Notes: a model not told the origin generated them from the sequence alone. 45,436 nt of DNA from an uncultured Blautia sp. (GCA_934394545.1 CAKRRG010000016.1:1-45436), one strand, 5' to 3'; numbered from the stretch's first letter, positions 1 to 8,367 are shown. Numbers and translations are program-made.

Positions 1-1
1 C

Positions 2-598
2 AGTGAAACTGCCCTCAATATTTTTCTGCTGGATAAATTAAAAAGTTTTCACATGACTTATCCTGGAATCCGGCTGAGGCTGTACAACCATTCCACCCCG
101 GAAGCCATTGAATCAGTTAAGAGCGGAAAGATTGATTTTGCAGTAGTTTCCACTCCGGCAGAGGTGGATTTCCCATTGAAACAGATCATGCTCATGCCGT
201 TTCAGGAGATTCTGGTTGGAGGCACTACTTTTACCGCCCTTAGCAGTCAGGAGCTTTCCCTTCGGGAGGTAAAGAACTATCCGCTGATTTCTCTTGGGCG
301 GGAAACTATGACCTATAAATTCTACAACAGTGTATTTTTATCACATGGTCTGGATCTTTCCCCGGATACGGAAGCTGCCACTGCGGATCAGATTCTGCCT
401 CTGGTAAAATGCGAGCTTGGGCTTGCCTTTTTGCCCCAGCCGATGGCAGCACCATTCCTTCTGAAAAAAGAAATCGTACAGATCCCATTAAAAGATGAAA
501 TTCCGGAGCGCCAGATCTGCCTGGTGTATGACAGCCAGCATCCTATGGGAGCTGCGGCAAGGGAATTAAAAAATACCATTCTATTAGGGCATGTATAA
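2..598 (+). CDS. LysR-family transcriptional regulator, C-terminal part (5' end outside window)
   Basis: The reading frame is open from base 2, so the gene begins before the window; the internal ATG at 53 is not the true start. The visible 198 residues look like a LysR effector-binding domain: a first subdomain with TYPGIRLRLY and SGKIDFAVVSTP, a hinge near YPLISLGRETMTYKFY, and a return strand with VKCELGLAFLPQP. The winged-helix DNA-binding domain is not in view, so target and ligand cannot be told. LysR regulators usually control a neighbouring or divergent gene. The cysteine-rich gene 55 bases downstream is on the same strand and may or may not be a target. The family call is solid; the role is unknown. 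Confidence 0.85.
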   Translation, partial: SETALNIFLLDKLKSFHMTYPGIRLRLYNHSTPEAIESVKSGKIDFAVVSTPAEVDFPLKQIMLMPFQEILVGGTTFTALSSQELSLREVKNYPLISLGRETMTYKFYNSVFLSHGLDLSPDTEAATADQILPLVKCELGLAFLPQPMAAPFLLKKEIVQIPLKDEIPERQICLVYDSQHPMGAAARELKNTILLGHV

Positions 599-653
599 AA
601 ACAGCGTATGGAAAAAATTTTGGTAATTAGAAAAAACTTGGAGGAAGTACTTT

Positions 654-1127
654 ATGGATTACATAAAAGAAGCGAAAAAACTTGGTTTTTCAAATGCGGC
701 AATCATGGACACAAAAAAAATCGTATTCAAACCGGAATACCGAAAGTTTTGTGAAGAAAATCAGTGTGGATGTTACAACGTGAATCCAGCATGTCCACCT
801 GAATGCGGAACGGTAGAATCTATGAAACAAATGGTATTTGCCTATGAAAAAGCGCTTATTCTACAGACGATACAAAGCAAGGATATGGACTATAAAATGG
901 CGAAGCTTGCGCACAATAAACTCACCGAACAGTTGGCCTCTAAAATAATGGAATCTGGAAATACCGACCTGCTGATCATGTCCGCTGGTCCTTACAGGCA
1001 CTATTCCTGCCTGTCCGCCTACTGTGTTGATGCCCAGGAAATGGCAGATGCGGTGGGAATGACCTGCTGGGGGACCGATGATAAGATACGGTATTTTTCA
1101 CAAATTTTATTTCATGGAAACTTATAA
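654..1127 (+). CDS. DUF2284 family cysteine-rich putative metal-binding protein
   Basis: 157 residues with a cysteine cluster near the N-terminus (Cys33, 38, 40, 47, 51; core CGCYNVNPACPPECG) and three more cysteines towards the C-terminus (about 118, 123, 136, in the stretch YSCLSAYC...MTCWG). This pattern is typical of the DUF2284 family of small predicted metal-binding or Fe-S proteins common in anaerobes, for which no biochemical role is firmly known. The start follows GGAGGAAG at a good distance. It stands alone between the LysR gene and a promoter region at about 1201. No signal peptide or membrane segment is visible, so a cytosolic protein is likely. Confidence 0.75.
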   Translation: MDYIKEAKKLGFSNAAIMDTKKIVFKPEYRKFCEENQCGCYNVNPACPPECGTVESMKQMVFAYEKALILQTIQSKDMDYKMAKLAHNKLTEQLASKIMESGNTDLLIMSAGPYRHYSCLSAYCVDAQEMADAVGMTCWGTDDKIRYFSQILFHGNL

Positions 1128-1200
1128 TGGAAAACACTTACAACGGTCTGTGATATGGCAGACATAAAAATATGATATGAAAAAGAAATCTCTCATCCTA

Positions 1201-1229
1201 TTGCGGTATGACTATAACAATGCTATAAT
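1201..1229 (+). promoter_or_regulatory. Sigma-A type promoter
   Basis: TTGCGG (1201-1206), a 17-base spacer and TATAAT (1224-1229), about 65 bases before the ATG at 1294. It would drive the damaged genes at 1294-2817. Bases 1128-1200 hold nothing else I recognise. Confidence 0.6.
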
Positions 1230-1293
1230 CCCTCCCGAAAAGTGATAGGTACAGCTCTCATTATGATCCAAACAGAAAAAGAGGCGTTTTAGT

Positions 1294-1841
1294 ATGAAAA
1301 CAGTTTTACCAAGAGAACAAGCTGTAGAAGATATTTTTTCCAGAATCCTGGCTTCCCCGGAGGCATCAGGAAGGCTTCGGGAAGTGTTTTACCAATATCT
1401 GGATGATGAACATATGCTGGTGGATGAGGATCCGGACCATTTTTTGCAGGTACTCTTTCACGCTTACCAGAACGGGGATGTAAGTGCTCTTCTTCTGGAA
1501 TTGTGTGGAAAAAGTATGTTTGATCTGCTCCGCGAAGCCTACCTGATTCCAAGAAAATTCCATGGAAAAGCAGGAGAGAACCCGGTTCTTCTTACTAATG
1601 TGGAAGGAGAGCTTCTTCCAGAAGCAGGGAAGACCAGCAGGCAGCACCGCATGCCGTCGTATTCTATGGACAGGAGACCGGTATAAAAAAAGAAAGTCCC
1701 GATAAACCCTTTGATGAGCTTGGCGTGCTCCTTCCTATCCATGAGTTTGAGAAGAAAATGCTTCAGCGCATGGAGGAAATTGATGGAATCGTTCTTGCCG
1801 TCAAAGCTGAACCGGCTGGAGCATTTTATCCGCAATTTTGA
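1294..1841 (+). pseudogene. Frameshifted gene of unknown function
   Basis: Coding-like sequence starts at ATG 1294 (starts MKTVLPREQ) and runs in one frame to about 1620, where that frame soon reaches TAA at 1684. From about 1623 a different frame (coordinates divisible by 3) takes over with coding-like sequence, including AAPHAVVFYGQETGIKK and LGVLLPIHEFEKKMLQRMEE, and stops at 1839-1841. The switch lies between about 1599 and 1641, because the second frame has a TAA near 1596. The product has no family I recognise; the first part is acidic and helical. A sequencing error is possible, but the next gene is also broken, so real decay is more likely. It has its own promoter at 1201-1229. Confidence 0.55.
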
Positions 1842-2817
1842 AACAGAGGGGAAAAATATGTCCGGGGAAGAGCTTCATAGCTATCTGGATGAGATTGAAA
1901 GAATCCATGGCCTTTATTCCCCGGTAGCCCTGGGGCTGGCTGCCGCCATTGCATGCTGTGGATTTACCTTTCTTCTGGGCGGAGGACTGGTAGAAATGTT
2001 CTGTGCTTTTGTTGGAGCAGGACTTGGAAATTTCTTTCGCTGTAAATTAACAAAGCATCATTTTACCCTGTTTCTTGGAATTGTTTCCTCGGTTTCTCTG
2101 GCATGCTTTGTATATGCAGGACTTTTGAAATTAGGAGAAATCCTGTTTGGGATTTCCATTCAGCATGAAGCAGGATATATCTGTGCCATGCTTTTTATCA
2201 TCCCTGGTTTTCCCTTTATTACCAGCGGAATTGACCTGGCAAAGCTGGATATGCGTTCTGGCATGGAAAGGCTCACTTATGCACTGATCATTGTTCTGGT
2301 AGCCACCATGTCTGCCTGGATCATGGCTATGCTCCTTCACCTGCAGCCAGTGGATTTCATAAAAATCCGTATGTCTGCTGCAATGTGAATCCTCACTCGG
2401 CTTGCTGCAAGCTTTTTCGGCGTGTTCGGTTTTTCCATCATGTTTAACAGCCCAGTCAGGATTGCCTGTTCTACGGCAGTACTTGGTGCAATTGCAAATA
2501 CCCTCCGTCTTGAACTGGTGGATCTCGTAGCTTTACCTCCGGCAGTAGCTGCATTTATAGGGGCACTTACAGCCGGACTTCTTGCCTCCCTTTTGAAAAA
2601 TAAGGTGGGTTATCCAAGGATTTCCGTGACAGTGCCTTCCATTGTGGTCATGGTACCGGGGCTTTATTTATACCGTGGATTTTATAACCTTGGAATCATG
2701 TCCTTATCCGTTTCTGCATCCTGGTTTGCAGCTGCGCTTCTGATCATTGCATCGCTTCCGCTTGGACTAATCTTTGCAAGGATTTTAACAGATAAGGCGT
2801 TTCGGTATTGTACCTGA
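1804..2817 (+). pseudogene. ThrE/YjjP-type threonine/serine exporter, 5'-truncated and with in-frame TGA
   Basis: Exporter homology in one frame begins around 1804 (LNRLEHFIRNFETEG) and continues through several hydrophobic segments to a TGA at 2386-2388. The same frame resumes at once (ILTRLAASFFGVFGF) and runs to 2817 through the second membrane half, with NKVGYPRISVTVPSIV and VPGLYLYRGFY. Both halves fit the ThrE/YjjP family (DUF1212 plus DUF3815), normally a ten-helix inner-membrane amino-acid exporter. The usual N-terminal cytoplasmic part is missing; the reading frame runs instead into the preceding damaged gene, as if a deletion had joined them. ATG 1858 follows GAGGGG and could start a shortened first half, and ATG 2422 the second, but a working exporter is doubtful. 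Confidence 0.7.
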
Positions 2818-2957
2818 CTTGATTCGTGCTTGTAACAAAGACCGTAATAAATGTGATAGATGAAATTGTGAAAAAGAATATCTGATATTTTCTTCTGACC
2901 GATGATTTTGACCTTACAGGCATTGACTGGGAACCGATTGGAAATATGAATGATATG

Positions 2958-2988
2958 GAGAATCCTCCGCCTTTAGGCGGGGATTCTC
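2958..2988. repeat. Near-perfect palindrome resembling an IS200/IS605-type end
   Basis: The arms 2958-2971 and 2976-2988 form a 13-pair stem with one bulged base around a TTTA loop. No T-run follows, so it is a poor terminator. G/C-rich hairpins with a TTTA-like loop near the ends of IS200/IS605 (TnpB) elements are familiar in Firmicutes. No transposase is nearby, so it may be a relic. Bases 2818-2957 hold only fragmentary coding-like sequence with stops (for example DDFDLTGIDWEPIGNMN in one frame). Confidence 0.4.
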
Positions 2989-3021
2989 TGCGTTTATGGA
3001 TAAAGTTGTGCAAAATAATAA

Positions 3022-3399
3022 ATTCCTCTTACAAATAAATGTATAGAGGCACTTATGAGGCAAAAGACATTAAATACATCTACAGTGCAGAAATATAAGG
3101 ATACAAATTTTACGAATTTGGTATTTCCATCTAAAAAGAACCAGCCTTTTCATGAAATGGTCATACTTGAGTCAATACATAATGTAATTGCTAAAATGGC
3201 TGCGGATGGCTTTTATGTTGAAAAATTTGGTCCTCATACATTCAGACATACATTTGCAACAAGAGCGATTGAAAATGATATGAACCCTAAAACACTTCAG
3301 AGAATTCTGGGGCATAGTTCACTGCAAATGACAATGAATCTCTATTGCCATGTTTCTGATGATAAGTTGTTTGATGAAATGAAGAAAATGGAAAAATAA
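3022..3399 (+). pseudogene. Tyrosine recombinase (integrase), 5'-truncated C-terminal fragment
   Basis: The fragment keeps the C-terminal catalytic half of a phage/ICE-type tyrosine recombinase: [13 protein letters not shown] supplies the HxxR box, LQRILGHSS the second His region and MNLYCHVS the nucleophilic Tyr. The first catalytic Arg, core-binding and arm-binding domains are absent. Homology extends upstream of the first ATG (3055): codons from 3022 read [15 protein letters not shown], a typical integrase sequence, and are preceded by two in-frame stops (3016 and 3019). It is therefore the tail of a longer gene whose 5' part is lost, close to the palindrome at 2958-2988. Probably the remnant of an integrative element; inactive alone. 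Confidence 0.8.
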
Positions 3400-3403
3400 A
3401 ATG

Positions 3404-3434
3404 GTGTAAAAGTGGTTGTTATAATTTTTTACAC
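3404..3434. repeat. Inverted repeat just after the integrase fragment
   Basis: GTGTAAAA (3404-3411) and TTTTACAC (3427-3434) are exact inverted repeats around an A/T-rich centre, five bases after the integrase stop. It could be a terminator or part of an old attachment site, which often lies next to the integrase 3' end. Nothing else in 3435-3669 is convincing except a 40-codon ORF listed separately. Confidence 0.4.
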
Positions 3435-3466
3435 AAAAAAAGAAATTGTGAAATTTTTATCTTTAA

Positions 3467-3589
3467 ATGTGCGAAAATTATGAAAATCGTGCGTATTCAT
3501 ATACTTATACAGAAGAATTTTCATGTAATAAGGCTAAAAAAAGAGGCGTAGCGGTAGAATACGGAGCTGATTTGCACAATAAAATATAA
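3467..3589 (+). CDS. Small ORF, 40 codons, possible remnant
   Basis: ATG 3467 to TAA 3587-3589 encodes a 40-residue peptide (starts MCENYENRAYSYTYTEEF). No Shine-Dalgarno sequence precedes it. It lies between the integrase fragment and the mgsA promoter and could be the end of a mobile-element gene. I do not recognise it and doubt it is expressed. Confidence 0.15.
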   Translation: MCENYENRAYSYTYTEEFSCNKAKKRGVAVEYGADLHNKI

Positions 3590-3669
3590 AAAAAACAGAC
3601 AAGTCAATACGTCATTTAAAAACAAATTCTTAACAAATAATGAATTTTGTATACATTCACACGTTTTTC

Positions 3670-3698
3670 TTGAACTTCTTTTGTCAATTTGCTATACT
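3670..3698 (+). promoter_or_regulatory. Promoter of the mgsA-rsmD-coaD operon
   Basis: TTGAAC (3670-3675), 17 bases, TATACT (3693-3698), 37 bases before the mgsA ATG. Just upstream, TTGTATACAT (3647-3656) matches nine of ten bases of the palindrome near the GntR/permease pair at 45177. Confidence 0.7.
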
Positions 3699-3735
3699 AA
3701 TTACCATAAACAGAAAAAAATGGGAGAGGTGAACT

Positions 3736-4131
3736 ATGAATTTAGGTATCATTGCACATAATAGCAAAAAAGTTCTCATTGAAGATTTCTGTATCGCTTA
3801 TAAGAACATCCTGGCTAAGCATGAAGTATATGCGACAGGCACTACAGGAAGACGAATTGAGGAAGCTACCGGCCTTCATGTCCACAAGTTTTTACCGGGC
3901 AGCATCGGAGGCGATAAGCAGTTCATGGAAATGGTAGAGCGGCAGGATCTGGATATGGTAATACTTTTCTACAATCCTGTTATGATAGATCCGAAGGAAC
4001 CAGATATTACAGCAATTGTTAAGCGCTGTGACCAGTATAATATTCCGGTAGCAACGAACATTGCTACAGCAGAACTTCTTATTCTGGGACTGGCTCGTGG
4101 CGATCTGGATTGGAGATTGAATCTGAAATGA
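3736..4131 (+). CDS. mgsA: Methylglyoxal synthase
   Basis: MgsA converts dihydroxyacetone phosphate to methylglyoxal and phosphate, a bypass of lower glycolysis used when phosphate is short or sugar phosphates build up; it acts in the cytosol. The 131-residue length is typical. Landmarks are IAHN at the N-terminus (residues 6-9), ATGTTGR (33-39, phosphate binding), GSIGGDKQ (55-62) with the catalytic Asp60, and YNIPVATNIATAE near the C-terminus. The start follows GGGAGAGGTG. The stop overlaps the next start as ATGA, so translation with rsmD is probably coupled. Own promoter at 3670-3698. Confident call. Confidence 0.95.
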   Translation: MNLGIIAHNSKKVLIEDFCIAYKNILAKHEVYATGTTGRRIEEATGLHVHKFLPGSIGGDKQFMEMVERQDLDMVILFYNPVMIDPKEPDITAIVKRCDQYNIPVATNIATAELLILGLARGDLDWRLNLK

Positions 4132-4682
4132 GAGTCATCGCAGGAAAAGCAAGACGACTAAACCTTAAAACTGTGCCGGGAATGGAGACACGTCCCACCA
4201 CAGACCGCATCAAAGAAACTCTTTTTAATATTCTTCAGCCTCAACTTCTGGACTGTCGATTTCTGGATCTGTTCAGCGGCAGTGGCGCTATCGGCATTGA
4301 AGCATTAAGCCGTGGAGCCGCTCAGGCTGTTTTTGTTGAGAAAAATCCCAAGGCATGTACCTGCATAAGAGAAAATCTTACATTTACAAAACTTGCAGAT
4401 GGTGGTAAACTGCTGAACATGGACGTGCTGCAAGCCCTTCGTTCTTTAGAAGGAAAGGGCGTTTTTGACTGCATATTTATGGATCCTCCATATAACCATG
4501 AGCTGGAGCGCCAGGTATTGGAATATTTAGAAGACAGCAGTATTCTTGATGAGAATACGTTGATCATCATAGAAGCTGACCTTGCTACAGATTTTAGTTA
4601 CGTGGAAGAACTAGGCTTCAGACAGCTGCGCTCCAAAGAATATAAAACCAACAAGCATATCTTTTTATGCCGGGGAAAGTGA
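4128..4682 (+). CDS. rsmD: 16S rRNA (guanine(966)-N(2))-methyltransferase RsmD
   Basis: RsmD methylates N2 of G966 in 16S rRNA on the small ribosomal subunit, using S-adenosylmethionine. The start at 4128 is preferred to an in-frame ATG at 4110 because RsmD proteins begin MRVIAGKARR and because it forms an ATGA overlap with mgsA. In the 184 residues the SAM-binding motif I is DLFSGSGAIG (47-56), and the N6/N2-methylase box is DPPY (119-122). RTTDRIKE-like sequence (TRPTTDRIKETLFN, 21-34) is typical of the family. coaD follows after 9 bases, the usual rsmD-coaD pairing of Firmicutes. Confidence 0.95.
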   Translation: MRVIAGKARRLNLKTVPGMETRPTTDRIKETLFNILQPQLLDCRFLDLFSGSGAIGIEALSRGAAQAVFVEKNPKACTCIRENLTFTKLADGGKLLNMDVLQALRSLEGKGVFDCIFMDPPYNHELERQVLEYLEDSSILDENTLIIIEADLATDFSYVEELGFRQLRSKEYKTNKHIFLCRGK

Positions 4683-4691
4683 GACAAATAC

Positions 4692-5180
4692 ATGGTAATA
4701 GCTGTTTATCCAGGAAGTTTTGATCCGGCCACTTATGGTCATCTGGACATAATCAGACGGGCAAGCGTATCTTTCGATAAAGTAATCGTTGGAGTTTTGC
4801 ATAATTCTGCAAAAAGTCCGTTGTTTTCTGTTGAAGAACGTGTTAATATACTAGAAAAGGCAACAAGAGACATGGACAATGTAGAAATTAAAGCATTCGA
4901 AGGTCTTTCTGTGAATTTTGCCAGAGAAAATCATGCACAGGTAATCGTGCGTGGACTTCGTGCAGTTACAGATTTTGAGTTTGAACTGCAGATGGCACAG
5001 ACGAACCGGGTACTTGCTCCGGATGTTGACACCGTGTTTCTGACGACAAGCCTGGAATATGCATACCTTAGTTCTACTATTATGAAAGAGGTGGCAGGCT
5101 ATAATGGCGATCTGAGTAAATTTGCTCCGCCGGAAATTACCGAAGCTGTTAAGAAGAAGATGCACGATTTGAAGAAATAG
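4692..5180 (+). CDS. coaD: Phosphopantetheine adenylyltransferase
   Basis: CoaD transfers AMP from ATP to 4'-phosphopantetheine, the penultimate step of coenzyme A synthesis. The 162-residue length is standard. The nucleotidyltransferase signature is [14 protein letters not shown] (8-21), with TYGH as the (T/H)xGH motif, and the C-terminal ATP-binding box is [22 protein letters not shown] (about 90-101) contains the conserved Arg. It lies 9 bases after rsmD and 17 before a coiled-coil gene, probably all one transcript from the mgsA promoter. Confidence 0.96.
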   Translation: MVIAVYPGSFDPATYGHLDIIRRASVSFDKVIVGVLHNSAKSPLFSVEERVNILEKATRDMDNVEIKAFEGLSVNFARENHAQVIVRGLRAVTDFEFELQMAQTNRVLAPDVDTVFLTTSLEYAYLSSTIMKEVAGYNGDLSKFAPPEITEAVKKKMHDLKK

Positions 5181-5197
5181 AATAAGGAGAGTTTACT

Positions 5198-5833
5198 ATG
5201 AGCAGCAGAATTGAACAGATCATTGAAGAAATCGAAGAGTATGTAGACAGCTGTAAATACCAGCCGCTTTCTACAACCAAGATTGTAGTGAATAAGGAAG
5301 AGATTGAGGAACTCCTTCGTGAGCTTCGTCTTAAAACTCCAGACGAAATCAAGCGTTATCAGAAGATCATCAGCAATAAAGACGCCATCCTTGAGGATGC
5401 ACAGACTAAGGCTGATGCGCTGATTGCTGACGCACAGAATAAAGCCCAGGAGCTTGTTACGCAGCATGAGATCATGCAGAAGGCATATGCGCAGGCAAAT
5501 GAGACGATCAATGCAGCCAATCGTCAGGCACAGGAGATTCTGGATTCCGCCACACAGGATGCTAACAGCATTCGTCTTAGTGCGATCACATACACAGATG
5601 ACATGATGGCGAATATCGGTTCTGTTCTTACACAGACACTTGAAGATGCCGGTGGTAAATATAAAGGATTTATTGATGCTCTTCAGGCTTGCATGGATGT
5701 TGTAAATCATAACCGTCAGGAGCTTGCACCACAGACTGCTCAGGCAGCTGCCATGTCAGGTTCTTATCAGACTGCTGATGCAGATACATCTAAGGATGAC
5801 GAAGAGTTACTGGATGAGATTGGTGATAACTAA
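5198..5833 (+). CDS. Coiled-coil protein of unknown function (DivIVA- or ATP synthase subunit-like)
   Basis: 211 residues, starting after AAGGAGAG. Residues about 1-40 read like a membrane- or partner-binding N-terminus (IEEIEEYVDSCKYQPLS). Residues about 50-140 are rich in Ala, Gln and Glu with heptad spacing (ADALIADAQNKAQELV, ANRQAQEILDSATQDA), which suggests a long coiled coil. The acidic C-terminus (DDEELLDEIGD) is probably disordered. Proteins like this next to coaD are often labelled ATPase or V-type subunit H by coiled-coil similarity only; a DivIVA-like scaffold is equally possible. It closes the operon and converges with ylbJ 30 bases away. Confidence 0.6.
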   Translation: MSSRIEQIIEEIEEYVDSCKYQPLSTTKIVVNKEEIEELLRELRLKTPDEIKRYQKIISNKDAILEDAQTKADALIADAQNKAQELVTQHEIMQKAYAQANETINAANRQAQEILDSATQDANSIRLSAITYTDDMMANIGSVLTQTLEDAGGKYKGFIDALQACMDVVNHNRQELAPQTAQAAAMSGSYQTADADTSKDDEELLDEIGDN

Positions 5834-5863
5834 TTCTGTCTCTTATGCATAGCGGATTATCTT

Positions 5864-6793
5864 TTATAATAAGAATAGAAGTGTGAGGGCAGCTGTGACG
5901 GCTGCATTCATACATTTTGCAGAAGCGTACAGGCGAAAGGAGAGATCTTTTCCAAGTACGCTTTTTGTTTGCGCCATGATGCAGAAGCCTCCAAATGCGC
6001 ACATACACATTGCCAAAAACACACGATGCGAATAAGAAAATCCGGATGCTAATAAGCTATGGAGCCCTGTTGTTATTTCCAAAGCACCGAGAAAAATATA
6101 CTTTCCGGTGGCAGGAAGAAACCAGAAATGTGCTGTGGCAGCAGATAAAATAGAAAATATAAGAATATACCCTCCCAGCTTTGCCATCGTTTCAAAGCTA
6201 TTCATAATAATAGAATCAAAGAACAGCTCTGTGTCTGTTTGTTCAGATGGTATTAAATTCTTGGAATAGAATTCTTGTTTATGCCCTTTTCTTTCAAAGA
6301 CTACAAAGCGAAAGAATAGCATACAGATCATATCTGCCAATACGAAAATTCCTGCAAGAACTTCAATATGTAGTTTCTTCTCCAGGCAGATATGCCCTAC
6401 ATAAGTGAACAGAAAAGCCGGGCTTGGATTGTTGCAGAAGGTCAGTAAGTAATCTGCCTCTTGTCGGCTTAGCTTTCCTGCATAATACAAATCTGCTGCC
6501 AATTTAGCTCCCATGGGATAACCGGTAAGCATTCCCAGAATAAACACATAAGTACCTTCCGGAGAAAGTCCGAAAAGCACCTTGAAAAAAGGCGCTATCG
6601 GATGTAAAATTCTTGTGATACAGTCTGTGCGAATAAGAATTCCGGTAAGAATAAGAAAAGGCAGAAGAGTTGGAAGAAGTGTATCCAACCATAATCGGAG
6701 TCCTTCCCTGGATGCTGCAAGAGCTTCTGCCGGATAGCATAAAAGAAAGAGGAAGAGCAGGATAACAAGAAGCAGGGATATTATTTTCTTCAT
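5864..6793 (-). CDS. ylbJ: YlbJ-type sporulation integral membrane protein (nucleoside-recognition/Gate domain)
   Basis: 309 residues, strongly hydrophobic, with an N-terminal membrane segment (MKKIISLLLVILLFLFLLC) and about eight in all. Family landmarks are RLWLDTLLPTLLPFLIL, the Gate-type loop GMLTGYPMGAKLAADLY and TFCNNPSPAFLFTYVG. In Bacillus, YlbJ is needed for spore cortex formation and is made under sporulation control; its transport substrate is unknown. Position beside coaD on the opposite strand is as in many Clostridia. The protein is shorter than Bacillus YlbJ (about 400 residues) but complete in its core. The gene suggests sporulation ability or a remnant of it. Confidence 0.8.
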   Translation of the reverse strand: MKKIISLLLVILLFLFLLCYPAEALAASREGLRLWLDTLLPTLLPFLILTGILIRTDCITRILHPIAPFFKVLFGLSPEGTYVFILGMLTGYPMGAKLAADLYYAGKLSRQEADYLLTFCNNPSPAFLFTYVGHICLEKKLHIEVLAGIFVLADMICMLFFRFVVFERKGHKQEFYSKNLIPSEQTDTELFFDSIIMNSFETMAKLGGYILIFSILSAATAHFWFLPATGKYIFLGALEITTGLHSLLASGFSYSHRVFLAMCMCAFGGFCIMAQTKSVLGKDLSFRLYASAKCMNAAVTAALTLLFLL

Positions 6794-6904
6794 GATAGCC
6801 TCGCAAGAATGATCTATATATAAGATTTATATTTTAATTTCAGATTTAAATGCAGAAAAATAAAAAGACAATGAAACTTAATCCCAATTCAGGAGGTAGC
6901 TCAC

Positions 6905-8359
6905 ATGGCGATTTTAGAAAACTATGAACCACAAAAAGTATTCCATTATTTCGAGGAAATCTGCAGGATTCCTCATGGCTCAGGAAACACAAAGCAGATC
7001 AGTGATTATCTGGTAAACTTTGCCCAAGAGCATAATTTGAAATATGTACAGGATGAATTGAACAATGTTGTAATCTATAAGCCAGCTGCTCCCGGTTATG
7101 AAAATGCACCAACCGTTATTCTTCAGGGACATATGGATATGGTTTGTGCCGCACACCCTGAAGCAGAACACGATTTTACAAAGGATGGCCTGAAGCTGGT
7201 TGTAAAGGATGGCTTTTTATCAGCAGAAGGAACGACTCTTGGAGGAGATGATGGAATTGCAGTTGCTTACGGACTGGCTCTTCTTGACAGCACAGAACTG
7301 CCTCATCCGGCACTTGAGGTCGTATTTACAGTAGATGAAGAGACAGGACTTCTTGGAGCTGCCGGATTCGACTGCAGTCTTTTAAAGGGAAGAAGAATGA
7401 TCAATCTGGATTCTGAGAAAGAAGGCTGTTTGTGGGTAAGCTGTGCCGGTGGCATTGCCGGAAATTCTTATCTTCCGGTTCGGCGCGTGGAAGCAGCCGG
7501 ACGGAAAATTTCTGTAAAAATCTGCGGCCTTACAGGCGGCCATTCCGGTGCAGAAATCCACAAAAGCCGTGCAAATGCCAATATCCTTATGGGCCGGTTT
7601 TTATATGAGCTTGCAGATGTATGCGGTTATGCACTAAAAGATTTAGAGGGTGGACAGCAGGATAATGTGATTACAAAGGAATGCGTAGCAACTCTTCTTG
7701 TTCTTCCTGAGGAAGTCGTTACGATTCAAGAAACTGCAAAAAAAATCCAGCGTGATTTGCGCCAGGAATACTCTGGTACAGATGATAACATCACGATCAA
7801 GGTAACAGAAGAAGGAGATGACAACGGGCAGGTTCTTCATCCTACCAGTCAGGAGAAGGTACTCTTTTACTTAATGAATATGCCTTTTGGTGTTAAGAAA
7901 ATGAGTGGTACAATGGAAGGCCTGGTGGAGACTTCATCCAATCCAGGAATTTTGAAATTGTATGGAGATGAACTTTTTGTTCAGACCAGTATCCGAAGCT
8001 CTGTTGGCTCTGCCAAAGAAGCCCTTTCCCATAAGGTTCAGTATTTAACCGAATTCCTGGGAGGCGAATATGAAACGGAGGGTGCTTATCCGGCATGGGA
8101 ATACCGTAAAGATTCTCCGCTTCGTGATAAAATGGTAGAGGTGTATAAGAACATGTTCGGCAAGGAACTGAATGTGGTTGCCGTTCATGCAGGTTTGGAA
8201 TGCGGCCTTTTCTACGAGAAAATGGATCATCTGGACTGCACCTCACTGGGACCGGATATTTTGGATATTCACACATATAAAGAACGTTTGGACATGAGCT
8301 CTGTGAAACGGGTTTGGGAGTATCTTACAGAAGTTTTAAAAAATCTTAAAGATGAATAA
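6905..8359 (+). CDS. pepD: Aminoacyl-histidine dipeptidase (peptidase M20C, PepD/carnosinase type)
   Basis: A cytosolic metallodipeptidase that cleaves Xaa-His and similar dipeptides. 484 residues is the usual length. Metal and catalytic residues are in GHMDMV (His76, Asp78), GGDDGIAVAYGLA (Asp115 region), and VDEETGLLGA (Glu145 as general base, Glu146 as ligand). GLTGGHSGAEIHKSRANA, near residue 210, is the family's lid-domain sequence, and CGLFYEKM near 440 holds the late ligand region. AGGAGGT lies seven bases before the ATG. A good terminator follows at 8368-8410, so it is monocistronic. Confidence 0.95.
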   Translation: MAILENYEPQKVFHYFEEICRIPHGSGNTKQISDYLVNFAQEHNLKYVQDELNNVVIYKPAAPGYENAPTVILQGHMDMVCAAHPEAEHDFTKDGLKLVVKDGFLSAEGTTLGGDDGIAVAYGLALLDSTELPHPALEVVFTVDEETGLLGAAGFDCSLLKGRRMINLDSEKEGCLWVSCAGGIAGNSYLPVRRVEAAGRKISVKICGLTGGHSGAEIHKSRANANILMGRFLYELADVCGYALKDLEGGQQDNVITKECVATLLVLPEEVVTIQETAKKIQRDLRQEYSGTDDNITIKVTEEGDDNGQVLHPTSQEKVLFYLMNMPFGVKKMSGTMEGLVETSSNPGILKLYGDELFVQTSIRSSVGSAKEALSHKVQYLTEFLGGEYETEGAYPAWEYRKDSPLRDKMVEVYKNMFGKELNVVAVHAGLECGLFYEKMDHLDCTSLGPDILDIHTYKERLDMSSVKRVWEYLTEVLKNLKDE

Positions 8360-8367
8360 TCACTCTG

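Noticed and set aside
3681..3698. TTGTCA as the -35 of the mgsA promoter
   Set aside because: Only six bases separate it from TATACT; TTGAAC at 3670 has the correct 17-base spacing.
5099..5710. 203-codon reverse-strand ORF opposite coaD and the coiled-coil gene
   Set aside because: Fully antisense to genes with clear families and RBSs; its protein has low-complexity character and no recognisable motif.
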